Assembly (NCBI RefSeq): GCF_038148855.1
Contig: NZ_JBBVGR010000003.1
Span: 248,001-312,000, forward strand
DNA length: 64,000 nt
Direction: 5' to 3'
From: Phycobacter sedimenti
Lineage (GTDB): Bacteria > Pseudomonadota > Alphaproteobacteria > Rhodobacterales > Rhodobacteraceae
The position numbers were made by a program, and so were the translations under genes. Positions 43,789 through 52,068 of the stretch are shown here, in pieces. The notes under the pieces were generated by a model. The model was not told the origin of the DNA, made no database searches, and saw only the letters and a program-made list of their open reading frames with translations. Every line of letters starts with the position of its first letter. The stretch's first letter is position 1.

Positions 43789-44892
43789 CTATTTGGCAAG
43801 CTTGGGCGCGGATTTATCGAGCGCCAGCTCGGCATCCGAGAACTTCCACGGCCCGCGCACGCCCGGCACGCCTTCGGGAGAAATCTGCATGCCGCGATGC
43901 TGGATCTGCGGATCGTCAAAGGCCTGACCTATGGTGTTGATCGGCCCGGCGGGCACTGTCGCGGCCTCCAGTGCCTTCAGAAGATCAGCCTGTGTCCACT
44001 GCATCAGCGCTGCCTCGAGAATTGCGGTCAGATCGGTGCGGTTGGCGACGCGGGACTGGTTGGTCAGGAACCGCGCATCCACCTTGAGGTCCGGCAGATC
44101 CAGCACATCGCACAGGCGCTGGAATTGGCCGTCATTGCCCACAGCCAGAATGATATGCCCATCCTGAACTGCCATCACCTGATAGGGCGCGATATTGGGA
44201 TGGTCGTTGCCAAGGCGCACCGGGCTGGTACCGGTGGCCAGATAGTTCATCGCCTGGTTCGCAAGCATCGCCGTTGCGCAGTCCAGAAGGGACATATCCA
44301 GATGCTGCCCCCGCCCCGTCGTGTGGCGCTGCTCCACCGCCGCCAGAATGCCGATGGTGCCATAAAGCCCGGTCACGATATCGGTGATGGCGACGCCCAC
44401 TTTTTGCGGCTGGCCTTCGGGGTCACCAGTGATCGACATCAGCCCCGACATGCCCTGCAAGAGAAAGTCATAGCCCGCACGGGCCGCATAGGGGCCGTCC
44501 TGACCAAAGCCCGTGACCGAGCAATAGATCAGCCGCGGGTTCACCTCTTTCAGGCTGTCGTAGTCCAGCCCGTATTTTTTAAGACCACCGACCTTGAAAT
44601 TCTCGATCAGGATATCGGCATCCTTGATCAGGTCGAGCACGGTCTGGCGCCCCTCCGGGGTGCGAAAATCAGCCGTCACGCAATCCTTGCCGCGATTGGC
44701 CGCATAGTAGTAGGCCGCCGTCTTGTCGCCGTCCCGTTCGATGAAGGGAGGACCCCAGTGGCGGGTATCATCGCCTGCCTCGGCTTCGACCTTGATCACC
44801 TCGGCGCCCAGATCCGCCAGCGACTGGCCAATCCAGGGACCGGCGAGAATACGGGCGAGTTCAACCACTTTGAGGCCTGAAAGCGGGGTCAT
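43789..44892 (-). CDS. CaiB/BaiF CoA-transferase family protein
   Basis: A 367-residue family III CoA-transferase of normal layout. It opens with PLSGLKVVELARILAGPWIG, has the RGKDCVTADFRTPEGR segment, and the catalytic Asp171 in VAITDIVTGLYG. The enzymes move CoA between acids through an aspartyl-CoA thioester. It ends with a TSWPRVPR-like family tail replaced by PWKFSDAELALDKSAPKLAK. The adjacent hydrolase may act on the same compound. Donor and acceptor are unknown. Compare the fused-looking relative at 15694. Confidence 0.9.
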   Translation of the reverse strand: MTPLSGLKVVELARILAGPWIGQSLADLGAEVIKVEAEAGDDTRHWGPPFIERDGDKTAAYYYAANRGKDCVTADFRTPEGRQTVLDLIKDADILIENFKVGGLKKYGLDYDSLKEVNPRLIYCSVTGFGQDGPYAARAGYDFLLQGMSGLMSITGDPEGQPQKVGVAITDIVTGLYGTIGILAAVEQRHTTGRGQHLDMSLLDCATAMLANQAMNYLATGTSPVRLGNDHPNIAPYQVMAVQDGHIILAVGNDGQFQRLCDVLDLPDLKVDARFLTNQSRVANRTDLTAILEAALMQWTQADLLKALEAATVPAGPINTIGQAFDDPQIQHRGMQISPEGVPGVRGPWKFSDAELALDKSAPKLAK

Positions 44893-44981
44893 GGCGGCTC
44901 CTGTTCTTGACGCTGTATCGCTTATGTAGCCCAGCCTCCTAAGGGCAGCAATCTTTGATCAAATTCAGGCGGGTCAGGGGC

Positions 44982-46010
44982 CTATTTGCCCTTGATCCGA
45001 ACCGTGAAACTGGTGCGCGCGCCTGGGGGCGGCGGCGGGAAGGGCGCGGCACGGCGCACCTGCGCCACGGCGATCTCATCCAGCCGGGCGGAGCCGGAAC
45101 TGCGGGCGAGAGACACCCCTGCGAGGCCACCGCCAGGGCCGATACGAAAAGCCACCATCGCCTCGCCGCGCACATTTGCACGCCGTTTGGCCCGCTGGAT
45201 CCGCCGCATGACGAGGCCCGGATAATTGCTGGCCGCCGCATTGCCCTGCGCCTTGGCCGTTCCGCCCTCGGTGCGCGCTTGCCCCCCCGGTTTCGCCGCC
45301 CGGCCTTCGGACACCCCCCGCGTGGCATCGGTATCGCTGTTGCCGCGCGGTTTCGTCGGCGCGTCCTGCCGTTTCGTGACGCGTTCGACCGGCTGTTCGG
45401 GCTGTGGTTTCGGCGGCGCTTTCGCAGGCTCCAGTTGGGGTGTCGGCCGCGTGACCGGCTTCAGCGAAACGGTGACCTCGGGCGCCTGCGGAGTTGGCTC
45501 CAGCGCGGGTTCGACAGGCTTGGCTGCGGCGGTTTCCTGCACGGGCACAGGATCAGCCCGGTCGGGGTCTGGCCTGTCCGGACGCTCAGCAGCAGGCACC
45601 TCTGCCGCTTGTGTCTCCTGTGGCGCTGCCGCGTGCCTGGGAGGGTCTGCGGGCTTTTGCGGGGTCGCTTCGGCCACCGGCTGCAGGATCTCGATACCCG
45701 GTGTCAGCGGCACAGTCGCGATCGGAGCGCGGGCCTGCTGCACCTGCGGCTGAGCAGGTTGCACGGGGTCAGCCGCTACGGGAGGTCGAGCCGTCGGCTG
45801 CGGTGCCTCCTGCATCTCTTGTGGTGGCTCGGGCGTTTCCACCCCCATTGCAAGACTGGCAAAGGAGGTCCCCTCTGCCGCAAGTGTGGTCTGGCCGCCC
45901 GCGATTTCAACATCATTGCCGTCGGTCAGGAATACGGCGCTGGCGTGCACTGCGGCCGCCGCAGCCAAGGCTGCAAGAGCCACAAGGCGAGAAGTTGGAA
46001 CGCGGCTCAT
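44982..46010 (-). CDS. TonB energy-transducing protein of the heme system
   Basis: A 342-residue TonB-family protein. It has an N-terminal anchor (residues 8-27), a long periplasmic Pro/Glu/Lys-rich spacer (about 60-265) and a C-terminal TonB domain from YPGLVMRRIQRAKRRANVRG to the end (SFTVRIKGK). TonB carries energy from ExbB-ExbD to the outer-membrane receptor. It overlaps the second ExbD gene by an ATGA. Low-complexity proline repeats make its middle variable. Confidence 0.88.
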   Translation of the reverse strand: MSRVPTSRLVALAALAAAAAVHASAVFLTDGNDVEIAGGQTTLAAEGTSFASLAMGVETPEPPQEMQEAPQPTARPPVAADPVQPAQPQVQQARAPIATVPLTPGIEILQPVAEATPQKPADPPRHAAAPQETQAAEVPAAERPDRPDPDRADPVPVQETAAAKPVEPALEPTPQAPEVTVSLKPVTRPTPQLEPAKAPPKPQPEQPVERVTKRQDAPTKPRGNSDTDATRGVSEGRAAKPGGQARTEGGTAKAQGNAAASNYPGLVMRRIQRAKRRANVRGEAMVAFRIGPGGGLAGVSLARSSGSARLDEIAVAQVRRAAPFPPPPPGARTSFTVRIKGK

Positions 46011-46396
46011 TTCAAGGCTCTTTCCGACACGAGGATGACCCGTTCTGCCCCTGCCGCGCGCAGGGCATTGCCGAGCTTCACAAGATCCCGCGCGGGCAAG
46101 TCACGATCCGGCACCACGCGCAGGGCCGCGCGGGCCTCTTCCGGCAGGGCCGAGATATACGCAGCGGCATCACTCACTTCTTCACCCCGAAAGCTGAGCC
46201 GCCCGTCCTTGTGGATCATCAGCGTATCCGGCGGGGCAACCCCCTCAAGGTCTGCAGTACGGACCAGCCGGATCTCACGGTCCAGGGGCGGCGCCAGCGT
46301 GCCCGCGATCATGAAGAAGACCAGCATCAGAAAAACGATGTTGATCAGCGCAATGGTCGGCTCACGCTCGGATTGTATCTTTTGCCGGATCTGCAT
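46007..46396 (-). CDS. ExbD-like protein lacking the membrane aspartate
   Basis: A 129-residue ExbD/TolR-type protein with one membrane segment (about residues 15-33) and a periplasmic domain. Where normal ExbD has an Asp in the membrane helix, essential for proton-driven action, this protein has Asn19 (ALINIVFLMLVFFMIAG; the codon is AAC). The neighbouring ExbD copy keeps Asp20. So this may be a structural partner in a mixed dimer. The gene starts on the overlap with the first exbD stop and overlaps tonB by an ATGA. Confidence 0.88.
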   Translation of the reverse strand: MQIRQKIQSEREPTIALINIVFLMLVFFMIAGTLAPPLDREIRLVRTADLEGVAPPDTLMIHKDGRLSFRGEEVSDAAAYISALPEEARAALRVVPDRDLPARDLVKLGNALRAAGAERVILVSERALK

Positions 46397-46779
46397 CAGC
46401 CCAGCACCACGGTTTGCAGCCCTTCAACCTGACGCAAGGCCGTCAGCAGATCGACCAGTCGCTGCGCGCTGGCGGTCTCATCGGGGCTGATCAGTACAAG
46501 ATGGCCGCCGCCATCCTGTGGTTGCAGGCGCACCAGATCGGCGATGCGTGCAAGGTCGGCCTGCTGACCGTTCAGGGTCACCTCCTCGGCACCCAAGGTA
46601 ACAAAGAGCTTCTGCCGCTCCTGCACATTGGTCCCCTTGCCCGCCGCCATCAATTCGACCTCTCCGAACTTCGAAAAGGTCGAGGTCAGCATGAAGAACA
46701 GCAAGAGCAGAAAGATCACATCGATGAGCGAGGTCATCGACAGCCGCCTGCGCGCCTGCGGTCGCAGTTTAACCGCCAT
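46396..46779 (-). CDS. exbD: ExbD biopolymer transport protein
   Basis: A 127-residue ExbD. The short basic N-terminus KLRPQARRRLS is followed by MTSLIDVIFLLLLFFMLTST with the conserved membrane Asp20, then a periplasmic domain. With ExbB it forms the proton-driven motor for TonB. ATG 46779 is chosen because the frame before it overlaps exbB and is not ExbD-like; it overlaps the exbB end by 11 bases. Confidence 0.9.
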   Translation of the reverse strand: MAVKLRPQARRRLSMTSLIDVIFLLLLFFMLTSTFSKFGEVELMAAGKGTNVQERQKLFVTLGAEEVTLNGQQADLARIADLVRLQPQDGGGHLVLISPDETASAQRLVDLLTALRQVEGLQTVVLG

Positions 46780-47431
46780 GGTGCACCCGCTCCGGGTCAG
46801 CCGCCAGTTCCACGGGGCAGAACAGGATCCGCAAGGCACGGTTGGCAAAGACCCGCTCCTGCTGCATGCGCGCGGTCAGCCAGCTCAGCACCAGCGAGGT
46901 GGGCATCGCCACCGCCAGACCGGCCGCTGTTGTCAAAAGCGCGACCCAGATACCGCCGGCCAGCAGCGCCGGATCAACCGAAGAGCCAGCGGACTGCAGC
47001 TTCTGAAAGGCCTCGATCATGCCGATCACAGTGCCAAAAAGCCCCATCAAGGGCGCCAGTTGCGAGACCATATCCAATGCACCCAGTCCACGTTCGAGCC
47101 GGGCAAAGCAATCCTCGGCCTCGGCATCGGCGCGGGCAGACAGGGCGTCGGTTTGGACCGGCTCTCCGTCCGCAGACAGCGCTGTGCGAAAGACCGGCGC
47201 AAGATAGGATCTGCTGCTTTCCAGATGCCGCAGCGCCATCGTCCGGTCCCCGTGATCCCAGGCCGTGACCGCAGCCGCCAGATGCGCATGGCGACCCACG
47301 CTTGCCGCGCGGTACTGCCAGATCTTGTAAAGCACCAGCGCAGCCGTCAGCACCGAGACAACAAGCAGCACAAGGACCACCGGACCGCCAAGATCCAGCA
47401 CCCGGTTCAGCCCATCGGTCAGAAGGGTCAT
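46769..47431 (-). CDS. exbB: ExbB biopolymer transport protein
   Basis: A 220-residue ExbB/TolQ/MotA-type membrane protein with three hydrophobic segments (about 15-38, 120-145 and 160-185). The conserved SQLAPLMGLFGTVIGMIEAF and GIWVALLTTAAGLAVAMPTS segments line the proton path. The start at 47431 overlaps the secreted-protein gene by an ATGA; the open frame further upstream is not family-like. Confidence 0.9.
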   Translation of the reverse strand: MTLLTDGLNRVLDLGGPVVLVLLVVSVLTAALVLYKIWQYRAASVGRHAHLAAAVTAWDHGDRTMALRHLESSRSYLAPVFRTALSADGEPVQTDALSARADAEAEDCFARLERGLGALDMVSQLAPLMGLFGTVIGMIEAFQKLQSAGSSVDPALLAGGIWVALLTTAAGLAVAMPTSLVLSWLTARMQQERVFANRALRILFCPVELAADPERVHHGG

Positions 47432-47865
47432 CCGATCAACTCCTGATCCGTACGGCTGTTCAGTCTCAGATCGCGGCTGCAGCTGCCCTCGGGCAGCGCT
47501 TCGCCCGTGCAGGTGGTGGCGCCGTTGACAAGGATACGGCTGATCCCCGTGCAAGCCCGCGCGAACTGGAACTGACGAACCCGCACCCGCCCCGCGGGCA
47601 GATCCTGAAAATCCAGCAGTGTCAGACGCGCGACCTGACCGTTTTCATCAAAGAGGACCGTTTCATAGACCGCCTGAGCGATGTCCCGCGCATGCCCGTT
47701 CCAGGCCACGAAGGACAGCAGGCAGGCGTCGCCCACCTGCTCTGCCGCGCTGAGTTCGATGGAAACCGCAGGTGCGGCAGCAGAATCATCGGCCAGCGCT
47801 GCCCCCCCCAGCCCCGACAGCATCACGGCTGCCGGGGCCACCCATTTCATGTTCGGACGTATCAT
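47428..47865 (-). CDS. Small secreted protein of the heme-uptake operon
   Basis: A 145-residue protein with a signal peptide (hydrophobic core about residues 10-25, ending GGAALA). The mature part has four cysteines (DACLLSF, RACTGIS, TTCTGEA, GSCSRD), likely two periplasmic disulfides. It lies between the TonB-dependent receptor and exbB and overlaps exbB. I do not recognise a named family. Position suggests a periplasmic accessory of heme uptake, perhaps assisting the receptor or ferrying heme; that is inference. Confidence 0.7.
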   Translation of the reverse strand: MIRPNMKWVAPAAVMLSGLGGAALADDSAAAPAVSIELSAAEQVGDACLLSFVAWNGHARDIAQAVYETVLFDENGQVARLTLLDFQDLPAGRVRVRQFQFARACTGISRILVNGATTCTGEALPEGSCSRDLRLNSRTDQELIG

Positions 47866-47891
47866 GGAAATCCTCCTTGATGTCGGGGTTG

Positions 47892-49892
47892 TCAGAAGGT
47901 CTTGGCCAGGGTCAGTTTCACGTTTCGTCCAGCGGCCTTCTCGGTTGCGAGGTTCGCCTGATAGGTTCGATCAAAGGCGTTCTCGATGCCAAGGCGCACC
48001 TCTGCGCCCTCCAGGACGCCGCTTTGTGGACGATAGGTCGCGCGCAGATTGCTGATCCCGTAGCCGCCGTGGTTGCGGTTGCCGTTTTCGGCGATGACCT
48101 GCTCCCAGCTGATGTCCCAGGCGCGGTTGAACCGCTTGCCCACCGTCAGACGCGCGGAATTCGCCGGAGCGTTGCTCCACTCAACATCTGCGCCGGAGGT
48201 ATTGGTCGCCTCATAGTCCCCGTAGGCTGCGTTCAGGTCGAAATAGAGGCCGCTGTCCATGGCATAGGTCAGCTCCAGCTCGGCACCCTGGCTGTCCACG
48301 GTGTTGATGCCGGAATAGGAGGTCACATCCCACAGGTCGGTCACAAAGATATTGAGCTTGGCCTGAAGGGAATCACCGTCCGCAAACACGTCACCTGCCG
48401 CATAGGACGCACCGACCTCAAAGGTCTTCGACTTTTCCGGCTGAGTCATATAGGTGGCGTTGTTCAGATCGTCGAGGATAGGCAGGCTTTCGGTATAGGC
48501 CGCGCTGGCAAAGACAGAAAAGCCCGAGGCAAACTCGTAGCGCGCCGAAATGCCGCCCATCAGCGCCGAGTTATCATACTCATCGCCCGCATAGGTCGCA
48601 GCGCCCTTGATGGTCTGATCTTCCCAGCGCAGGGCGGGCGTGATCGTCCAGTTGTTGCCGAGATCAATGTCATCCACCAGGAAGAGAGCGAACCGCTCAT
48701 CCGTGCCGCCCGGAACGGAAACGGCGCCCGAGGTCGGGCTGACCTGGCTTTCCAGGCGGTCCTTCCGGATCCACTCCACACCGACACGCATGGTGTGCGA
48801 GACCGCTCCGGTGCGGAAGAACATGGCATTTCTGACGGTCAGCTTGTCGATCGTGTAGTCGTGGTCACCCTCGAGCAGGTAGTCGGCAAATCCGCCCGGA
48901 TTTGTCGGTTCGCTTTCGATATAAATATCGGAATAGGAATACTGCACCGAGAGATCGACCAGATCGTTGCCGACCGGGTTGTATTCATACTTCAGCGTGG
49001 CGACTTCGGATTCGGTATGCCGGTTCACGTTGCCGAAGTTGACCACATTGAAGGCGTCATAGGGCGCGTCGAACTCGTCCGTCGCGGTCTTTTGGTAGGC
49101 GAATGTCAGGCCGTGTTCATTTGCATCGCCAAAGGTGTACCTGACCTTGGCCAGTCCCGAGTATGGCTCGGTCGCCGAGTAGGTCACCACATTGCCATCG
49201 CCATCCTTGTAGGCGTCGGTGTCGCGCTTGGTGTAGTTCAGCAGGACCTCGAAATTCTCCATCGGCTGCCAGGCGATGATCGATGAGCTGTGATAGCCTT
49301 CGCCATTGGAAGAATAGCCAAGCGTCTGGCGGAACCGCAGGCCAATCTCGCCGCCGGTAAAGTCGGAGGCATCCTTGGTCTCGAACTGCACGACCCCGCC
49401 GACGATGCCTGATCCGAACTCGAAACTGCCCACCGTGCCCCGGATCACCGACACGCTCTTGTACAGCGAGGGATCGGTAAACAGCTGAGTGCCGATGCGA
49501 TAGATCTCTTCCGATCCGGTCGTGGCGCCGTCGATGACAATCGCGACCTTCTGGTCCGTGCCATAGGTGCCATTGGCCCCAAAGCCGCGGATGTTGATGC
49601 CCGACCCTTCGGGGCGCGACCCGTTCACCAGCGCCACGCCGGGCACCGAATCGATCAGCTCCGCCACCGTACCGGCCTGGCGGTCATCGATTTCTTCCTG
49701 GTTGATCACGGTCACCGGGACCGCTGTGCCGACCTGCACTTCGCGCTTGCCCTGAGTGAGTTCGACTGTGCCGAGGAAATCTTCTCCCTGCGGCTCTGCC
49801 TGTAGTTCCTGCGCCTGTGCGCCCATGCCCATGCACAGCCCCAGAACCGACACGGTCCCCAAGAGCCGCATTCCAATACGGTCTTTGCCCAT
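47892..49892 (-). CDS. TonB-dependent heme/hemoglobin-type receptor
   Basis: A 666-residue outer-membrane receptor. A signal peptide ends at GAQAQ near residue 28, a plug domain follows (about 45-160, with NIRGFGANGTYGTDQK and SVSVIRGTVGSFEFGSGIVG), then a beta-barrel ending in the aromatic VKLTLAKTF. ATG 49892 is preferred; a GTG directly before it is possible, with AAGGGA upstream. It is the first gene of receptor-secreted protein-ExbB-ExbD-ExbD-TonB and faces hmuSTUV, so heme is the likely ligand (HmuR-like). Confidence 0.9.
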   Translation of the reverse strand: MGKDRIGMRLLGTVSVLGLCMGMGAQAQELQAEPQGEDFLGTVELTQGKREVQVGTAVPVTVINQEEIDDRQAGTVAELIDSVPGVALVNGSRPEGSGINIRGFGANGTYGTDQKVAIVIDGATTGSEEIYRIGTQLFTDPSLYKSVSVIRGTVGSFEFGSGIVGGVVQFETKDASDFTGGEIGLRFRQTLGYSSNGEGYHSSSIIAWQPMENFEVLLNYTKRDTDAYKDGDGNVVTYSATEPYSGLAKVRYTFGDANEHGLTFAYQKTATDEFDAPYDAFNVVNFGNVNRHTESEVATLKYEYNPVGNDLVDLSVQYSYSDIYIESEPTNPGGFADYLLEGDHDYTIDKLTVRNAMFFRTGAVSHTMRVGVEWIRKDRLESQVSPTSGAVSVPGGTDERFALFLVDDIDLGNNWTITPALRWEDQTIKGAATYAGDEYDNSALMGGISARYEFASGFSVFASAAYTESLPILDDLNNATYMTQPEKSKTFEVGASYAAGDVFADGDSLQAKLNIFVTDLWDVTSYSGINTVDSQGAELELTYAMDSGLYFDLNAAYGDYEATNTSGADVEWSNAPANSARLTVGKRFNRAWDISWEQVIAENGNRNHGGYGISNLRATYRPQSGVLEGAEVRLGIENAFDRTYQANLATEKAAGRNVKLTLAKTF

Positions 49893-49966
49893 CACATTTC
49901 CCTTCGCATCTTTTCGTCTTTTGAACCGAAGGCTTGCGCGGGGCTGGCACGGTATTTCCGAGTGTA

Positions 49967-50001
49967 ATCAGGCGAAAATCAAATTTCCGCTTGAGCCTGA
50001 T
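49967..50001. repeat. Inverted repeat between the divergent heme operons
   Basis: ATCAGGC (49967-49973) pairs with GCCTGAT (49995-50001), with a 21-base AT-rich spacer that is itself nearly symmetric (GCGAAAAT and ATTTCCGC). It lies 75-110 bases upstream of the receptor start. It might be an operator or a transcript stem. Confidence 0.4.
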
Positions 50002-50009
50002 AGTAAAGC

Positions 50010-50024
50010 TGATAAAAACAGTCA
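50010..50024. promoter_or_regulatory. TGA-N9-TCA iron-box-like site
   Basis: TGA-TAAAAACAG-TCA fits the TGA-N9-TCA form of the iron-responsive box proposed for RirA-type regulation in Rhodobacterales. It sits between the two divergent heme-uptake operons, where iron control is expected. The motif is short, so chance matches are common; the location is what supports it. Confidence 0.5.
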
Positions 50025-50134
50025 ACATAAATTCAACCGAGCTGCTCAGACAGCCGCCAGCGTGTCTTGCCAGTCGGCAAACACAGCCAGCCCTTTCGCA
50101 CAGACCACCCAGATCGCCTTTGAAAGGGCCAGAC

Positions 50135-51205
50135 ATGACCACATCAACTTCTGTCAGCGCAGAGGCAATCCGCGCCGCGCGCGCCGAACATGCAGAGCTG
50201 CGCGACCGTGATTTCGCCACCAAGTTCAATATCACCGAAGCTCAGCTTGTGGCCGCTTACTGCGGCGCGGGCGTGACGCGGATCACGGCGGATCCGAATA
50301 CGGTGTTTCCCCGCCTTGCAGACCTGGGCGAGGTGATGGCCCTGACCCGCAACGACTCCTGCGTGATCGAAAAGGTCGGCACCTACAGCCACTACCACAG
50401 CGGCGAACATGCCTGCATGGTGCTGACCCCGGAAATCGACCTGCGCCTGTTCCCCCGCCATTTTGCTCATGCCTTTGCGGTGGAGCGTGAGGGCAAAAGG
50501 GGTACCAGCCGGTCCATCCAGTTCTTCGATGCTGCGGGTGATGCGGTCCACAAGGTCCACCTGCGCGAAACCTCGAACCTCGACGCCTGGAGCGCACTTA
50601 TTGCGGATCTCGCCCTTGAGGATCAGTCCGACGCGCTTGCGGTTGTTGCCCGCACGCCGCCCGAAGGCGCAAAAGCAGACCCGGAAAAGGCTGAGACCCT
50701 GCGCCGCGAATGGGCCGAGATGACCGATACCCATCAGTTCATGCGCCTGTGCTCGAAACTGAAGATGAACCGCCTCGGCGCATATCGTATCGTGGGTGAA
50801 CCCTTTGCCCGCCCACTGGGCACCGACACCCTGAACAGCATGCTGGATGCCGTGCGCGATCAGGAGGTCGAAGTGATGATTTTCGTCGGCAACAAGGGCT
50901 GCATCGAGATCCACGGCGGACCAGTTCGGCACCTGCGTGAAATGGGTCCCTGGCAGAACATTCTCGATCCCGGCTTCGATCTGCACCTGCGCCTTGATCA
51001 CGTGGCCGAGGTCTGGGCAGTCAACAAGCCGACCAAACGCGGCGATGCCATCTCCTATGAGGCCTTTGATGCCGATGGGACCATCATCTTTCAGGTCTTT
51101 GGCCGCCGGACCGATGAAAACGACAGCCGCCCTGCGTGGAACGCGATCATGTCTTCCCTGCCCTCGCTTGAGGCCGAAGCCCCCGGAGAGGTGGAGACAG
51201 CATGA
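50135..51205 (+). CDS. hmuS: Hemin-degrading/trafficking factor HmuS
   Basis: A 356-residue HemS/HmuS/ChuX-type protein made of two similar halves. HYHSGEHACMVLTPEIDLRL and FPRHFAHAF in the first half and EVMIFVGNKGCIEIHGGPVR in the second are typical. It binds heme in the cytoplasm after import and either hands it on or helps break it down. ATG 50135 follows AAAGGG; the frame upstream belongs to the control region. It overlaps hmuT by an ATGA. Confidence 0.92.
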   Translation: MTTSTSVSAEAIRAARAEHAELRDRDFATKFNITEAQLVAAYCGAGVTRITADPNTVFPRLADLGEVMALTRNDSCVIEKVGTYSHYHSGEHACMVLTPEIDLRLFPRHFAHAFAVEREGKRGTSRSIQFFDAAGDAVHKVHLRETSNLDAWSALIADLALEDQSDALAVVARTPPEGAKADPEKAETLRREWAEMTDTHQFMRLCSKLKMNRLGAYRIVGEPFARPLGTDTLNSMLDAVRDQEVEVMIFVGNKGCIEIHGGPVRHLREMGPWQNILDPGFDLHLRLDHVAEVWAVNKPTKRGDAISYEAFDADGTIIFQVFGRRTDENDSRPAWNAIMSSLPSLEAEAPGEVETA

Positions 51206-52068
51206 TGGGCTTTATCTCCAACCTGACAAGGGGACTTTCCCTTGCCTTCCTGGCCGGGTCATTGGCCGCAGCCACACCAGCGGAACGGATCGTCAGTGTC
51301 GGCGGTTCTGTCACGGAAATCGTCTATGCCCTGGGCGAAGGTCACCGTCTGGTGGCGCGCGACAGCACCTCCAGCTATCCACCGCAGGCCGAAGCGCTGC
51401 CGAATGTGGGGTACGCCCGTGCTCTGTCGCCCGAAGGAGTGCTCTCGGTTGATCCGGACCTGATCATCGCCAGCAGCGGCGCCGGTCCACTAGAGACGCT
51501 TGAGGTGCTGAAACAGGCCAATGTCGGCTACACCGAAGTTGCCGAAGTCTATTCGGCGGATGGGGTGATCCAGAAAATCGAAACCGTAGCCGCCGCTCTT
51601 GGCGCCGAGGAAAAGGCGCGCGCACTGCTGGAAGACATCACGCCCCGGCTCGAAGCCGCACAGGCGCAGGCGGCCGAACTGTCCGGTGATGCTCCGGTTC
51701 GGGTTCTCTTCATCCTCTCGACCCAGGGCGGGCGAATCATGGCAGGCGGACGCGGAACGGCGGCAGACGGCATCATCCGCATGGCGGGCGGCGTCAACGC
51801 GGTGGACAGTTTCGAGGGTTACAAGCCCATGACCGACGAGGCGGTCTCGGCCACGGCGCCCGATGTGATCCTGGCCATGGACCGGGGCGGCGATCATGGC
51901 GTGGCGATGGAGCAACTTGTCAGCCTGCCTGCGCTGATCCCCACCCCGGCGGCGCAAAAAGGGCGGCTGGTACGCATGGACGGGCTGTCGCTCTTGGGGT
52001 TCGGCCCGCGCACGGCTGAAACCATCCAAACCCTTTCGCGTGCCTTTTACGAAGGGCACTCGAAATGA
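51202..52068 (+). CDS. hmuT: Heme ABC transporter solute-binding protein
   Basis: A 288-residue periplasmic heme-binding protein with a signal sequence (about residues 1-26, hydrophobic LSLAFLAGSLAAA). The order RIVSVGGSVTEIVYALGEG, then AEALPNVGYARALSPEGVLS and PDLIIASSGAGP is that of HmuT. It passes heme to HmuU. It is coupled to both neighbours by ATGA overlaps. Either of two ATGs in a row could start it. Confidence 0.92.
   Translation: MMGFISNLTRGLSLAFLAGSLAAATPAERIVSVGGSVTEIVYALGEGHRLVARDSTSSYPPQAEALPNVGYARALSPEGVLSVDPDLIIASSGAGPLETLEVLKQANVGYTEVAEVYSADGVIQKIETVAAALGAEEKARALLEDITPRLEAAQAQAAELSGDAPVRVLFILSTQGGRIMAGGRGTAADGIIRMAGGVNAVDSFEGYKPMTDEAVSATAPDVILAMDRGGDHGVAMEQLVSLPALIPTPAAQKGRLVRMDGLSLLGFGPRTAETIQTLSRAFYEGHSK

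Noticed and set aside
41827..44880. Open plus-strand frame of about 1017 codons opposite the hydrolase and CoA-transferase genes
   Set aside because: It spans two clear minus-strand genes and their gap and has shadow-like composition.
45200..45800. Proline-rich repeats in tonB as a possible tandem-repeat element
   Set aside because: They are the normal low-complexity periplasmic spacer of TonB.
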